64,000 bases of DNA, taken from contig NW_027192220.1 of assembly GCF_041956535.1 (NCBI RefSeq), positions 241,922-305,921 on the forward strand, written 5' to 3'. The position numbers were made by a program, and so were the translations under genes. Source of the stretch: Calcarisporiella thermophila CBS 279.70. Lineage: Eukaryota > Calcarisporiellomycota. Below, piece after piece: positions 11,512 to 23,490 of the stretch (position 1 is its first letter; every line of letters begins with the position of its first letter). The notes under the pieces were generated by a model, which worked only from the letters and a program-made list of their open reading frames with translations, was not told the origin of the DNA and searched no databases.

Positions 11512-12330
11512 GTCCCCATAGTAAACTTGTCCCTGGTTTGAAGGTCAGCAAGTTGTAGTGGAATTTTATACAACAATAGTCGAAACACATTAGAGCTCGG
11601 ATTGACATTATTTAATATCTTTTTGATTCTTGACGAACAGCTTAGGTTTCTTTACTTACGGAAGCTTACAGTCTTCCTATCGCCAAATAATATAAAGTAT
11701 GCAAAGATTTTATGTACATTTCTGATACGGTTGGTGTAAGTTTATTATCTTGATAATTTTTCCAAAAAAATAACTGTGAGATAGATAGACAGAACAAATA
11801 AGCACCTTGTTGTGTTTGTCAAGGTGTCACTATGTCCGATATAATATATCGGGGATTTAGAAATTATTTCTAAATTCAGTATGTCTGCTAAAGCTTGGAA
11901 TCTCCCATATGCTATTGTATCCTTCGTAGCTAAGCGTCAATGCAAATCGATTCTTTAAAATGGTTACCTCTTTCCATCAGAGCAAAGCAAAGATTATCTT
12001 AAGAGATATCTGGTATGGTTTGAACGATGCATTCGCTCTCGAAGCTTCTGGAAGCGCCCTTAGCGTGGATGCCCTAATCATACTTATTCTTCAGTCTTAT
12101 TTTGTGGGTATCATTGACTTTATTTGAGAGGGGAGAGGGAAATTATTAATTTTGGAATCCCGAATTTATTCTATTATAATAATGTCGAAAAGACAAGGAA
12201 TTTACGAATTACAAGGAAGCGCAAGTTATAATTTTTCTCCCGATTCAATTGTCCCTACCAATAATTTGATTAGAAGATGGATATGTGGTACCTCTTGCCG
12301 CAGTTCCTAGGCATTAGCCTCTTAGCCCTC
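11512..12330. other. Intergenic, AT-rich
   Basis: No gene is seen between U6 and the 3' end of the GMC oxidoreductase. The sequence is AT-rich with short A and T runs only. Confidence 0.55.
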
Positions 12331-14184
12331 TTATAGCTTAACCTCTTTGGCATCCGTTAATATGACGTCCGCCGCTTTCATAGCAATAATATGGGTGAAG
12401 AGCGCAGTGAAAAATCCAGGCACCTCGGGATACACTGAGGCATCGACCACTCGGAGGTGCTTGGCTCCGCGCACTCGGAATTTTCCATCCAACACCGCCA
12501 GAGGGTCCTTATCTGAGCCGATCTTAGCAGTGCAACAGCCATGATGACCGAACCAAGTATACTTGAGAATAAACTCCTCCAACTGTTCGTCCGTAGTGAC
12601 TTCAGGGCCCGGCAATATCTCTTTGAAATCACCCTTCAATCGCATTGCCGTGTCCTTGCGGAGCGCTCTAATCTGATCCATCATGACGCGCATGTCTTCC
12701 CTGTCGTCTTGTGGGAAAAAGTTGAAGTTGATGGAGGGGGTGTCGAATGGGTCGGAGGATTTGAGTTGAACGCTGCCTCTGCTCCGGGGATGGCCCATGA
12801 AGATGATCCTGGAGGCACTGTTAGGAGGTCCGACTGGCTGGGTTTTGTAGACACCACGGAAATATCCGCCTGAGGTGAGTGTGCAGGTGTCTGGCTCGCG
12901 CAACTCTGGCCGAGATTTTCGAAGCCAACCTGTTAGACTTCCACCAATAATATAAGGGCCAACGTGACGCTCTGCAAATTGGCGATAGCAATAGTCGTCC
13001 ATACTGGCTTCATACTGACAGCTTCGAGTGTCATTGGATGGGCCTTGGGTGGCAGCAGAATCGCCCACGGTCTGTATTATATAGGAGAGCAGATAGTGCT
13101 CTCCAAGGCTTTTCCCCACCCCCGGCAGGTGGACAATGGGGGCAATGTTGTGGGATTGCAAGTGAGGGCGGTCCCCAATGCCGCTCAGCATGAGTAGCTG
13201 GGGCGTGTTAAACACTCCACTTGAAACGATCACTTCACGGCGGGCTTTCGCAACTCCTGCGATGGCTTTGGCGCGATTTTGATCGCTGGAAAGCGGACTG
13301 GCTCTGTACAAATAAGCTCCCTTTCGATACGCCACCCCTCGAGCCACTTTGGCCTCGTCCAGGATTATCCGGGTGCCAAGGGTGTTGGTCCAGATGTGGA
13401 GGTTGGGATGACTTTTTGCGGCGTCGAGAATATACTTCACATAGTTTCCCCGCTCAAAGGTGTCCTTATCTATGTTCATAGGTATGCGAAAGTGCGATTC
13501 CAGATCCGCCCCAAGTTTGCCTTTGACATAGCCATTGATATCGTGGAGAGGATCGCCGGGAAACGCGCTGAACACTTTGAACAAGTGCGGGTGTGCATCG
13601 CGCAGTTGGTCCATATCCTTAACATCAGCGGCGCGGAGAATGTCCAAATAGCTGATGGGGAGCCACCCATTTTCGCCGTGAGCACCGGGAGCTGCTTGTG
13701 AAGGGTATAGATTTTTCTCGATCAACTTGAAATACTTTCTCATTTGTGGCTCGGAAAAGGTGGGATCTTGGGTCACTCGGACTAGCAAATCGAAGTCGCG
13801 TTGATTGGGGTAGATGTAGGTCATGCTGTTGTGCGTGGAGCAACCTCCTAATGTGCCTGTCCTTGGGTAATAGCCATCCCCTTGATACTGAGTAGTGTTC
13901 GGTGCATAACGCTCTGGGAAGTATTCGAAAGCAATGGCTGGATCATGGACAGCGCGTTTATTGAGTCCAGGTGTTCTACTATAGTTAGAGTAGTGTAACG
14001 GTCCCGCTTCCATCAACAGCGTGGTGTACCCAGCCTTGGCAAGCTCTACAGCCACCACCCCTCCGGCCGTACCTCCTCCCACCACTATGTAGTCGAAAAC
14101 CTCGTTCTCGGTGTTCTGGTATTTTTCAGCGCCGATACTAGTAATGAGGCATGCAAACAATACTATCGTCAATAGATACAGCAT
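12331..14184 (-). CDS. Secreted GMC-family FAD oxidoreductase
   Basis: Glucose-methanol-choline family flavoenzyme that oxidises an alcohol or sugar substrate and would typically make hydrogen peroxide or reduce a quinone. It is a single exon of 617 residues, a usual family length. Residues 1-19 are a signal peptide. The FAD-binding motif VVGGGTAGG is at about 34-42, followed by LMEAGP and the GMC signature region TLGGCSTHNSM. GVFNTPQLLMLSGIG is the second family signature. The C-terminal catalytic zone has the His pair in GHHGCCTAKIG (547-548), DASVYPEVPG, and a second conserved His at about 598. The HHGCCT version differs from the HPVGT seen in aryl-alcohol and glucose oxidases, so the substrate is not predictable. 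There is no intron, unlike most genes in this window. Confidence 0.9.
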   Translation of the reverse strand: MLYLLTIVLFACLITSIGAEKYQNTENEVFDYIVVGGGTAGGVVAVELAKAGYTTLLMEAGPLHYSNYSRTPGLNKRAVHDPAIAFEYFPERYAPNTTQYQGDGYYPRTGTLGGCSTHNSMTYIYPNQRDFDLLVRVTQDPTFSEPQMRKYFKLIEKNLYPSQAAPGAHGENGWLPISYLDILRAADVKDMDQLRDAHPHLFKVFSAFPGDPLHDINGYVKGKLGADLESHFRIPMNIDKDTFERGNYVKYILDAAKSHPNLHIWTNTLGTRIILDEAKVARGVAYRKGAYLYRASPLSSDQNRAKAIAGVAKARREVIVSSGVFNTPQLLMLSGIGDRPHLQSHNIAPIVHLPGVGKSLGEHYLLSYIIQTVGDSAATQGPSNDTRSCQYEASMDDYCYRQFAERHVGPYIIGGSLTGWLRKSRPELREPDTCTLTSGGYFRGVYKTQPVGPPNSASRIIFMGHPRSRGSVQLKSSDPFDTPSINFNFFPQDDREDMRVMMDQIRALRKDTAMRLKGDFKEILPGPEVTTDEQLEEFILKYTWFGHHGCCTAKIGSDKDPLAVLDGKFRVRGAKHLRVVDASVYPEVPGFFTALFTHIIAMKAADVILTDAKEVKL

Positions 14185-15808
14185 GGTACCCTCTCTACTC
14201 TAAAACTGGGAAGTATCGGAGTCCCGATTTCGCGCTATTTATAGTACTCTCGGAAATAAACATCAAGTATTTGCCACCTAGGCAAGTTTCGACTAAAGAA
14301 ACTCCCGAAAAAAATAATAGCGGACAACATTGAGATACCTCCAGCGCTAGTATCAATATTTCGAGAGCCCAGGAGGGAAATCAGCTTACGAAAAGTTGCA
14401 GGATGATTACACCCGCGTTTCGGAGTTTCCAATGCCAAATGTATATATCCTTTGATTACTTTCAGATCGCAAGTTTTGCAATTAATACACTACTTACAAG
14501 CCACACTATTTGTTTGTTCCTATCCCGGCATCTTTAGAAACCAAGGGAAAGAAGTTGCGAGTAATCTTTGCACCATTGCTCTACAAATTTTCGCTTTCCC
14601 TTAGACAGTGTTTAATATTCCCACAGTTTTGATCTTAAATCACTTCTGTTCAAAAGAAAAAAAAAAAAAGAAATAGGTGAGCTAATGATTTTGCAGTTCA
14701 ATCATTTTCGGTATGCTCGAGTTCAACCGTTACACTTACCTATTCGCGAACATGTCAGCGTTAGAACAGTGAGAATTCTACACAAAAGATCTGAATGTTC
14801 TATCGTCCACTGGAACCTGATTTAAACTGCAAAATAATTTGAACAGTTGGTTATTATATTTTCCATCTTCGAGCATAATTGATTAGAGATTGAGAAGGGG
14901 ATATTAGTCATTTTTAGGTAAAGTAAACAATTAGAGACGAAAGGACACGTGCAAAATGAAAGCAATCATTTAAAAGTTGCTCCATCACGGGTCGGATGAC
15001 GAAGTGGCTTCTAGGTAGTGACAGTGGTGAAATAGGGCTGTATATCCAGCTTGTGAATTGGTTTTTTCAATTACCGTGAATGATCATTATTTATCCTTGG
15101 TACTCGGGTTTACTTGGAGCGTATCATTCATCGTTCGTGCAGATTTCGTGCACGTATTCACGAAAAGCTTTGCGGCAATTTTTTCTGAAGAATCCATCAA
15201 ATCTATACAGGGATAATCATTAACCAGCCACGAGCGTTGATCGGATCCGTAGTCTTGGAAATGTGTACTGAGAGGACACCAGATGTATTACGAGCGGAAA
15301 GCGGTTGCGAATGCTCGTGCATTCTATAAATGCCTCCTGATACTCTTATAGATCCATTGTCCTCTATATTCACAATAGACACCACCTGAACCAGAGACAC
15401 ATGTCTAACCCTTCTCTACTAGCAGCGCCTATTGTAGTATTTTGTTGTTTTACCAATGCGAATGTACGTGTGATATGCCATGTATTAATACTTAATAAAT
15501 AATGTATTAAGCTTCAATATTGGAAATGAGGATTTTGTTAAGAAAGATAATTGCCAACATTTATCTATTGAGCAGATGTATTATAAGGGAGTTAATTATT
15601 CTATAAACTAAATAGTCACTTGTTGGGAGGAGCGCACTGAATGTCACGCGTCCTCGAATTTATACACGATTCCGTTTTGTCACTACTTAAGATGAAGCTT
15701 TTGTGAACTATGGTAATCTGATGCGTTAAGATGATTCAATTTCAACACTGTCGAATATTGCTTGGATTATCATAAGGGCGACATCCACTTAGCTACCTCC
15801 TATTTAGC
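14185..15808. other. Intergenic 1.6 kb
   Basis: AT-rich spacer upstream of the GMC gene and downstream of the first seven-helix gene. A 65-codon open frame lies on the minus strand (15400-15203) but has no recognisable feature. No supportable gene is seen. Confidence 0.5.
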
Positions 15809-16791
15809 TTAATTAGTCGAATCATTAGGAGAGGCCTCGTCTTCCGACTCAAAGTAGCTCTCAGAGAGCTTTTTCTGGTCTGCATCGATCGATTGATCCC
15901 GATAAAAGGAGGTGAGAGGGTTAGTCTTGGTCACCTGGCTCAATCCAATATCATTTTTCACGACACATTGGCTGGCTTTATACTCGTCAAAATCGTATTT
16001 GGCTACGAGCTCATAACAAGTGTTAGTGAAGACGGCCCCTACATCATGCAATAGGGATCAGATAATCGGCTTATTAAATCGATATAAACTAGAGGCATAC
16101 AGTAAAGGGTATAGGGTAAAATGGTAAAATTCGCGCGGGACACATCAGAGGCTGCCACAACGATATAGGAGAAGAGGACGAGCGTTGGAATCCCAGTGGC
16201 GGCGGCCAGATTCTGAGCAGTAAAACGCTTATTGAAAATGCCACGATGGCTCCTGAACCAACCAAACATGGTTCCTCCAAATAGCACTGCACCAACGATG
16301 GCGTCCACAGCCAGTAGTGGCAGAAATACTTTTGGCAACCACAACGTCACACAAATACCAATGATTCCCGAGGATATATCCTTGAAGTTAGCGAGGCCGT
16401 AGGCAAAGAGTCCGATTTTCAGAAGGATAACTATCGTGCTTGCACTGATAAGTGCAATCAGAAGGTTACGCCCCTCTAAAAACGCCTGTAAAATTTTTGA
16501 TAAAACTAGGAGCTGGACTGTGAGGGTGGCAATTAGTGCGGTGACCAAGATAAACACAGGCTGCCAAGAGCAGGGGATATCAAATAAGAGATGCTGGGCA
16601 TAGCCAATTGAGCCTGCAGCAATGGCTAATACAGAGACTAGTGTGCCTGCGGCATAAGTATAGTGGCGATGGGAGAAAAGGTAGCGGATACTCTTTGTTA
16701 AGCTGACTAGAAATAACGAAACTGTGACCATGTAAAAGAGAGTGTCGATATTGAGTTCGCGCGAATCATTTTTATTTATTCTGACATCCAT
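15809..16791 (-). CDS. Seven-transmembrane protein A, function unknown
   Basis: Membrane protein of 306 residues. Exons are 16791-16101 and 16038-15809 (921 nt). The splice removes a 62-nt intron and joins TLY to WAVFTNTCYELVAKY. Seven hydrophobic segments are visible, starting at about residue 17. There is a Cys in the loop before the third segment (DIPCSWQP), basic residues after segments 1 and 5 (RYLFSHRH, RSHRGIFNKRF), and an acidic, Ser-rich C-terminal tail (SEDEASPNDSTN). I do not recognise a named family. The layout resembles fungal seven-helix receptors without a diagnostic motif. A second seven-helix gene lies 0.8 kb away on the same strand with a similar plan, suggesting an old tandem duplication. 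Signalling or sensing is inference only. Confidence 0.75.
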
Positions 16792-17626
16792 TGATCCGAG
16801 AAAGAAAGGGAGGGTATACCGGGAGGGAGAGGGAAAATAAGTGGAAAAGCCAAGAGAACTACCAAGAGAAAGGATAATAAGGGAAAGCTGTTGTCTTTCG
16901 TTCTCTCCTCTGAAACAACGCTCCCACTCCCCCGCCTCAAGGGCTTATTCACCCCTTATTTTTCAATATCTGTTTATCTCCTAATTCAAATTTGGTTTCG
17001 TTCCGCTTATAGTTCGAGCCATGGAACCTAACTCAAAAGTGCGCCATGAGAAAATAAGCTATTTCCTGTCAGCGCAAATAGAATGCACATGTGTTTAAAA
17101 TTGAGGAGCTCGCGAAGAGATCTGCTTAGACTTCGCTTTAAGCTTGTGAACAAATTCTATCCTGGTATTCAATTTACGAATAAGGAGAGAATTTGGCCAA
17201 TCAAATTTCCCCACATTGAGGCAGTTTTTTGAATCAGTCAAGCTTTGCGCTATTCTCTAGGCCATCTAAGGTAATGGTCGAAGACAGTGCCAAAACATGA
17301 ACATTTCATTTGAGCGAGATATCACCATTTTTCTTCGAGAGTTGCCCATTCAAGCTTCAGGTCTAAGGGCTCTAAAATTAACCAGATTTGTTTTTTGTTT
17401 TATTGTGATAAAGTAGGTCCTATTTCGTACCAAGCTGTCTAAAATTCTATTGTTACGAAAACGGGACCACAAGTCCTCGTTTGGGTAATTTGTGTTGTTT
17501 GTCAGATCCGAGAGCTGCTCCTTACCACACCAATGGTTCTGCAGGAGATACGGTTAAGATTCATTCAATTAATCTTAAGTAGAGTTCATGACAAATATTA
17601 AATTAATGAACAATGGTATCTATGAT
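16792..17626. other. Intergenic between the two seven-helix genes
   Basis: No gene is seen. It holds the promoter of seven-helix gene A and the 3' end of gene B. A pyrimidine/purine-biased patch occurs near 16800-16960. Confidence 0.55.
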
Positions 17627-18624
17627 TTAGGGTAGGTTGCTTCCACTTCTATATTCCGCAGAGAGACCACCGGTTGTCTGCTGTTGTATGCTGCTGATGG
17701 TTGAAGTCAGTTGGAGCCGTACCAAATTGCAAGAGACTGAGGCTAATGATTATGAATAAACATAATAAGATATCACAGCCACTGGGTATGGGATGGCTAT
17801 ATTTATGGCACAGCCTCATCGTGATTAATAATGAGACCCCACTTACTTGCGAGAAATAGAAGGATAGTGATGAAAGAGTAAACTGAGAGATAGTACACAA
17901 TCAGCTGGATAGCGATGTCTAGGAGAGTAAGAGTGATAAAATGGAGGGCCCCGTCCCGAAATATCCTCTGCAGGACCTTGTTTTTGAAGTTGAAATCCCG
18001 GATGTGGTTGTAGATTGGCCACAGAAAAGTACAGGAATAAAAGGTGTATTTGATCACATCGGCAGCGCAAACGAATGCTAGAGGATTCCCTTTGAATTTC
18101 GGAAAACAGCTACCGAAGGCCGTGGTCTGAGTCTCCTGCGACAACAGGCGATAGAGGTAGGCGGCCAAGCATGTGAGTTCTAGCACGATCCCAACGGCCA
18201 AGATCGTTTGGCTTCTACGAGGATTTATCCCCACGGCTTTTCGCATCAATATTAGTCCACAGCACGCTGTCGTGGCCCATAGCCCCATATTGATGAAGGG
18301 ATAGACGAGATAGCATTGAGTGTTGGGTAGAACCAGGTAGCCTACCATTGCTGCACTGAAATGGATCATGCTGCATGCCGACATTGCCCAACATAAACCC
18401 GTCAAAAGCGTTCGTTTTCGGCACAAAAACAAGTGTGCCGAGAGGATGAAATTTCGCCCTAATTGCGCCCCAAACAATCCATAGAGAAATAGCGACTTTG
18501 CAGAGAGGAAAAAGAAAGTGAGGTATAAAGCGAATTAACTATCTGTGCATAGAATTAAAAGCTTGCACCTACTAACCCAGACCTGTGTGTGATACGTGTT
18601 CAGAGGGAAAACAAACACGTCCAT
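17627..18624 (-). CDS. Seven-transmembrane protein B, function unknown
   Basis: Predicted membrane protein of 270 residues. Exons are 18624-18577, 18495-17847 and 17742-17627 (813 nt, phases consistent). The second intron uses a consensus GTAAGT donor; reading through it gives a shorter alternative ending. About seven hydrophobic segments are present, with a Cys before the third (PNTQCYLV), basic loops (FLCRKRTLL, GINPRRSQ) and the motif VLQRIFRDGALHF before segment six. It ends in a Ser/Thr-rich tail. The first exon is only 16 codons and the start is the least certain part. Both seven-helix proteins begin MDV and share segment spacing, but their sequences are far apart. No named family is recognised; a receptor or sensor role is inference. 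Confidence 0.65.
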
Positions 18625-19306
18625 ACTACTGTATGTCTATTCGAATAGCAATGCACTCAGTAAGAGTTAACGAGGCTGTAGCAACAATGAATGAGACTAA
18701 GAAGATAAAGCGCTCGGTCGATGGAACGTTTACGATATTATGACAACGCTTGATGGGTGTTGATTCCCCGGTCAACTCTAAAGCTCTCTCACTATCCTTT
18801 GTGTTCAGTAAAGTACAACCTTTTATCGTGTAAGGTTTTCGAAGCTGCGAGAGTAAAGTGACTCACAGTAAAATAGGGATAGCCGAAGACATTTTGTATT
18901 GCACAACGTTGGGAACGCGAATTTTTCAGGACAAGCATATAGATTAAGTTTTATTTTTAAGCTCCCAGGGAAAGAAATAAGCTCTCATACAAATTAAACC
19001 ACCAGAGGGAGCATTCTATTGGCCCATGAGAAATTCGAGCTCGTAGACTTAGGTTGAAAGGTCATGCAGCCTCAAATCGTTGTCCCTTGAGCTTGAATAT
19101 GTAGCTCTATCTATTTCGAGGTAAGAAGCTTCCCTTTTCTCTTAAATATTAGACGTCTTCTCATTCTCTTCGCAATCCATAACCTTACTTCTCCGTATTT
19201 ATTTTTCTTATTTTATTATACCCTTTTCTCTGTAATCCATTGTTCCCTGCCAACATTATTTAATTGCTTCAATTTCTAGATTTACTTTGTATTAATCATT
19301 TAATCC
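18625..19306. other. Divergent promoter region
   Basis: Non-coding stretch between seven-helix gene B (-) and the amine oxidase (+), which start in opposite directions. CT-rich leader sequence (18-19.3 kb end) precedes the oxidase ATG. No gene is seen. Confidence 0.55.
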
Positions 19307-21454
19307 ATGGCACCCAAAAGCAAGGCAATAGCCCTCGCACTTGCGTTATGCAGTGTCTGTTCTGCGTCCTCCTCTCCCGTTCAGTTCACCTTCCCTGGTG
19401 AGCAAGAAGTCCTAACCTATGGACGCCTCACCAATATTATGTTGGACTATGATCCGTCTTTTCAAGGCGCTTTGTCTTTTGATTTCGCCCCATGCGGGTC
19501 TTCCAATCGCTCCAATCACGAACTAATTGGTAAAGCAGTTGCATCTGAGGACGACCAGCCCAACAAATTTGTATGGAAGATTCCTGAGAATGCTATTACT
19601 GAGGGCGACCAATGCGTACAGGTCTACGACGGTGTCGATACCCTACTTGCTCAGAGCCAACCTCTTCATATCGGCCAGGATTTATCTAAGAGAGATCTCC
19701 CATTCGGTTATTATGATGCCTCCGCACACTATGTGAAGCGCCATGATAAGTTTGTTGCAGACCATAAAAAGAAGAAGAAGGTCGGTATTGTGGGGGCAGG
19801 AATGGCTGGACTCTTCTCCGGGTTACTCTTGGAGAGCGTGGGGATTCCAGTGGAAATCCTCGAGGGCAACGATCGTGTAGGAGGACGCGTGTACACCTAC
19901 GATTTTGGTGACGGTGAATTCCAGTATGGTGAGTTGGGTGCTATGCGTATCCCTTACACCGCCAAGGATGGAAACCAGACTGTCCGCATCCGTGAGCACA
20001 AGATCATCTTCGACCTCATTGATTATCTTAACAAGAACTGGGCCAAGAGCAATCGCGACAAACAACTCGAAGTTATCGATTTCTTTACTCCAGGCCCGAA
20101 GTAAGTGAAGCGATTGAGGCATACGTATTTGTGCGGACACTCTTCCTCAAGTGGTTGGCTAATCATGCTTTGGATATTACTTTAATTTAACTCTAGCCAT
20201 TACAACTACTTTTATGGGGGTAAAACAGCGGATGGTCGCATCCCTACCAATGCCGACGTGGCGAAAAACCCACGTGTATCTGGTGCCCCAAAGGAGTTGT
20301 TCCGGGACGGATCTGCCGATGATCTTTGGATCAAAGCTTTCACTATGCATTGGCCTCGGCTTTTTAGCGACTTCTACAAAGCACGTGATGAGGTAACCAA
20401 AGAGCATGTCTCCGTGCAACTTCATATTTTATTCTAATTTCATTTTGGCTGTAACCAGTTTGCGAAAGAGAAGGAGGACGGTCACTCCATCGTCACTTAC
20501 ATGCGGAATGTCCTCGGCTATGGGGCAGATCAGGTGGATTTGGTGGACTCTCTTGTGCGCTGGACGGCTCACAGCAACATTGGCTACATTGATATGTTGT
20601 TAGAGACTGTGATGTTCCGTGCCAACGGCTACAAGACGATCAACCATGGCATGAACAGGCTTCCCAGAGCAATCGCCTCTCTCTTGGGTAAGAAGGTTCA
20701 CCTTAATTCCAAGGTTCGCAAGATCAAAACCAAAGACGGCAAAGTCATGATCGGGTACAAGAAGAACAAACAAGGGGGATACACCTATCGCAACTACGAC
20801 TACTCCATTATTACTGCGCCCTTCTCCATTGTCCGCAACTGGGAAATTCCCAAGTTCTCCTGGTACTTGTACCGTGCCATCTGGGGTACCCCTTACCAGC
20901 ATTCTTGCAAAGTATTTATGCAATTCAGCAAACGCTTCTGGGAGGAGGGTGAACGGCCTCTCAAAGGCGGATGTTCACGTACCGACATGACCAACAAAAT
21001 GACATGCTATCCTTCCCAAGATCCAGGAGGCAAGGGTAAGGCTGTATTGCTCGCTTCCTACACTGTCGCAGAGGACGCACGCCCTATTGAGTCTATGGCC
21101 GATGATCAGCTTGTCGAGCGTATGCTTGATAACTTATCCGAGCTCCATGGGAGAAAAGTACATAAGCTGTTCACGGGCAAATGGGTCCGCCATTGCTTCA
21201 ACAACGACGAATTCTCGGCTGGCGCATGGGCCGGGTTCCAGCCAGGCCAGCACGAATTGTACATACCCGCCATGCATAATGTCGAGCATAATATTGTCTT
21301 TGCCGGCGAGCACACCCATATCCTGCACGGCTGGATAACAAGTGCAGTTAGTTCGGCGGGCCGTGCCGTCGTGCAGCTGTTGGTAGAGATGGGCCACATT
21401 GACTTAGCGAAGAAAATCAAGAAGGAATGGGATTTGTACTTTGTGCATATTTAG
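19307..21454 (+). CDS. L-amino-acid-oxidase-like flavin amine oxidase, secreted
   Basis: FAD-dependent amine oxidase, likely oxidising L-amino acids to 2-oxo acids, ammonia and hydrogen peroxide. Exons are 19307-20100, 20197-20392 and 20459-21454 (1986 nt, 661 residues). A signal peptide covers about residues 1-20. An N-terminal domain of about 130 residues follows, then a lysine run and the dinucleotide-binding motif [10 protein letters not shown] (from about 160). Next comes [13 protein letters not shown], the amine-oxidase GG motif, and GELGAMRIP, typical of L-amino-acid oxidases. Near the C-terminus, [23 protein letters not shown] is the second FAD-contact segment of the family. The N-terminal domain makes it longer than snake-venom-type enzymes and resembles fungal secreted LAAOs. 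The substrate range cannot be read from sequence. Confidence 0.88.
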
Positions 21455-22032
21455 AAAACTCTTCAACCTTTAGAATTTCGTTTATTTATTAATCGCCGTT
21501 GTGATATTTAATCAATTGTATTCGTGGAGATTCTACTTATCTGTTTCTCCTTTATTTTAAATTTTATATTAAAAGAATATGATCGTTTCTGATCTCCTGC
21601 AGCGCTTCAGTAGAAATGTGATTATTGTCTTGAATTGATGGTGATATGCTTTAGTTAAATATATTATAGGTTTTGATTAAGTAATTTTACAATTTTAACG
21701 TGGCCCTGCTTACATTTGAAGAAAGTATTTTGGTGAAACTTTCAAATACTTCTTGATATATAATTTGAAGAGAAAACCTTTCCAAACTAGAGTATGGACA
21801 CGATGCTAAATCACATTAACCGATCTTATGAAGCTAAAGCTGTATAATATTTTAATTGTAATAGCATAATGATACAATGGCTTATTCCAATGTCCAACTA
21901 AGAAGATGCAGGAGGATTGTGCTTCATTTACTCATTTATTGAAAGACATCCAATTGTCTTGGTCTCACGTTCCGTTAACACAATGCCAAAGTACTTATGC
22001 AATACGTCTACGCGCTCTTGCTTGGTTTTCAA
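21455..22032. other. Intergenic, AT-rich
   Basis: No gene is seen between the convergent amine oxidase and NAT loci. It is strongly AT-rich with several AATAAA-like words. Confidence 0.55.
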
Positions 22033-23111
22033 TTATCGAAGCTCTACTATTTTACCATCACGCACAATCTTAAGTGTATCTTTGACTAGACATACTTTGC
22101 CGCGTAGATCCTTATCTGGGAGTGAAGCAGCCACAGTACTAATGAAGGGAGACACTATACGATACATACAAGGAGCAAGTTTTGTAAAGTCGGCGTAAAC
22201 ATACTCGTTATCAGTGAAAGTACATTGTGGTTGCCATTCCATCACTCCAATTCGTTTATAGTATAACACTCAGTAGTCGTTTGATTCTTCCGATGGTGGT
22301 GTACGTACATGTCTTCCGGACGCTGTTTTTAGGGGCTAGCGAACCAATTTGAATTCATCTCCATGCAACCCTTTTCCAGTAAACACCTGTAAATTTTAAG
22401 TGAGGATGACATGCTGGATTACATAAGACGATAAGACAAAATCAAGCTACCTCATTTTCACGCATTGGAAGAGGTTCGAAGATAGTATTCGGCCAGAAAC
22501 CAGAATCCATCAACAATTGGTTTCCTTCGTCATCAATCCAAAAGGAATTCATATGGATTAGTGCTTGAAATTCATCTGCAGGCCGCTCCGAATCGACCAA
22601 ATTTGCAGCAATCCTGGTAAAGCCAGACCAGACAGGGTCATAATTCAGGGCACGAAGTACATAAGAGCATATTATTTTCATAGCAATTTCCGCCGAATTC
22701 TCTTTCCATTATCTTGTAGAAGAGGTCAGCAGTATCAAGGCTAAACCGCAACTCTACGAGTGGCGAAGGATGGGAAATAAGAAACGAGATGGAACCAGCA
22801 AATTCCGCAGGGATATCACCGGACGCAGCCTGGTTATTTGGACGTGCGGGATCAAAATAGTGTACACCAACATTATCAAAGGGGACGTGTGTTTGATGTG
22901 CCCTAAGCAATATCTTCGATGTTTCAAGGTTGGGCCCGGGTAGTATAATAGGGACATTTTCCATATTTGATGAATTCGAGATATCATTACAGCTGGTGCT
23001 GGTCGCTCTCGAAATTAGTTTTCCCTCAACCAAGGATGGCCTCACACGCTTAAAGTATTTCAATAGTTGTTCTTCGGTAAGCTTGGGTGGTTTTTGATAT
23101 ATGATCTCCAT
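22033..23111 (-). pseudogene. Arylamine N-acetyltransferase, apparently disrupted
   Basis: Homologue of arylamine N-acetyltransferases, cytosolic enzymes that acetylate aromatic amines using acetyl-CoA through a Cys-His-Asp triad. From 23111 the reading frame shows the family motif HVPFDNVGVHY and the active-site segment FGGNCYENN (Cys143). A one-base frame change falls at about 22640-22680, after which the protein resumes in another frame with YVLRALNYD, the His segment (ALIHMNSFW) and the Asp segment (LLMDSGFWPN). A canonical 64-nt intron (22450-22387) leads into GKGLHGDEFKLVR. That is followed by in-frame stops at about 22338-22336 and 22272-22270, before family-like sequence resumes (GVMEWQPQCTF) and runs to 22033. 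No splice choice I tried removes both stops and keeps phase. Either it is a decaying gene or there are several sequence errors. Confidence 0.7.
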
Positions 23112-23490
23112 AATCGATTTCTTGATGAGGGAATGAAAAGGTATTTAAATAGATTGAGTATGTAAACAATTGCTTAGATATCTTTTTTAATGTCGATTCC
23201 CCTGCACTGTTTAAAGTGGTACATGGCACAATTCGTACTGATTTGAGTTGAAGTACATGATGGATACGCTTATATGTGGCTGAGCAGTAATACGGCGACG
23301 TTAACCTTCTGATTTCCCATAGCTATTTATCAGTTTTGAATATCTGCCTTTTTTTGAAGCTATGGAGCTTAACTGAAAATATCCTCATGAAGTTAATCGT
23401 TAAAGGTGAATCAAAGGTCACATGCCTTTGTGCAGATTATAGCCAATTGCTGGCAGAAGTTATAGAACAATTAAGAAACAGTAATAGTAG
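23112..23490. other. Intergenic upstream of NAT
   Basis: AT-rich non-coding sequence; it would hold the NAT promoter. Nothing else is seen. Confidence 0.5.

Noticed and set aside
18578-18720. An extra upstream exon for seven-helix gene B carrying another hydrophobic stretch
   Set aside because: The minus-strand translation is hydrophobic, but it runs into a stop and no donor joins it in phase. The short MDV exon gives a complete seven-helix plan instead.
22270-22345. An intron that would remove the stops in the NAT locus
   Set aside because: The only donor (GTTCGC) is phase 0, while the acceptor before the resumed homology requires phase 1, so splicing would still break the frame.
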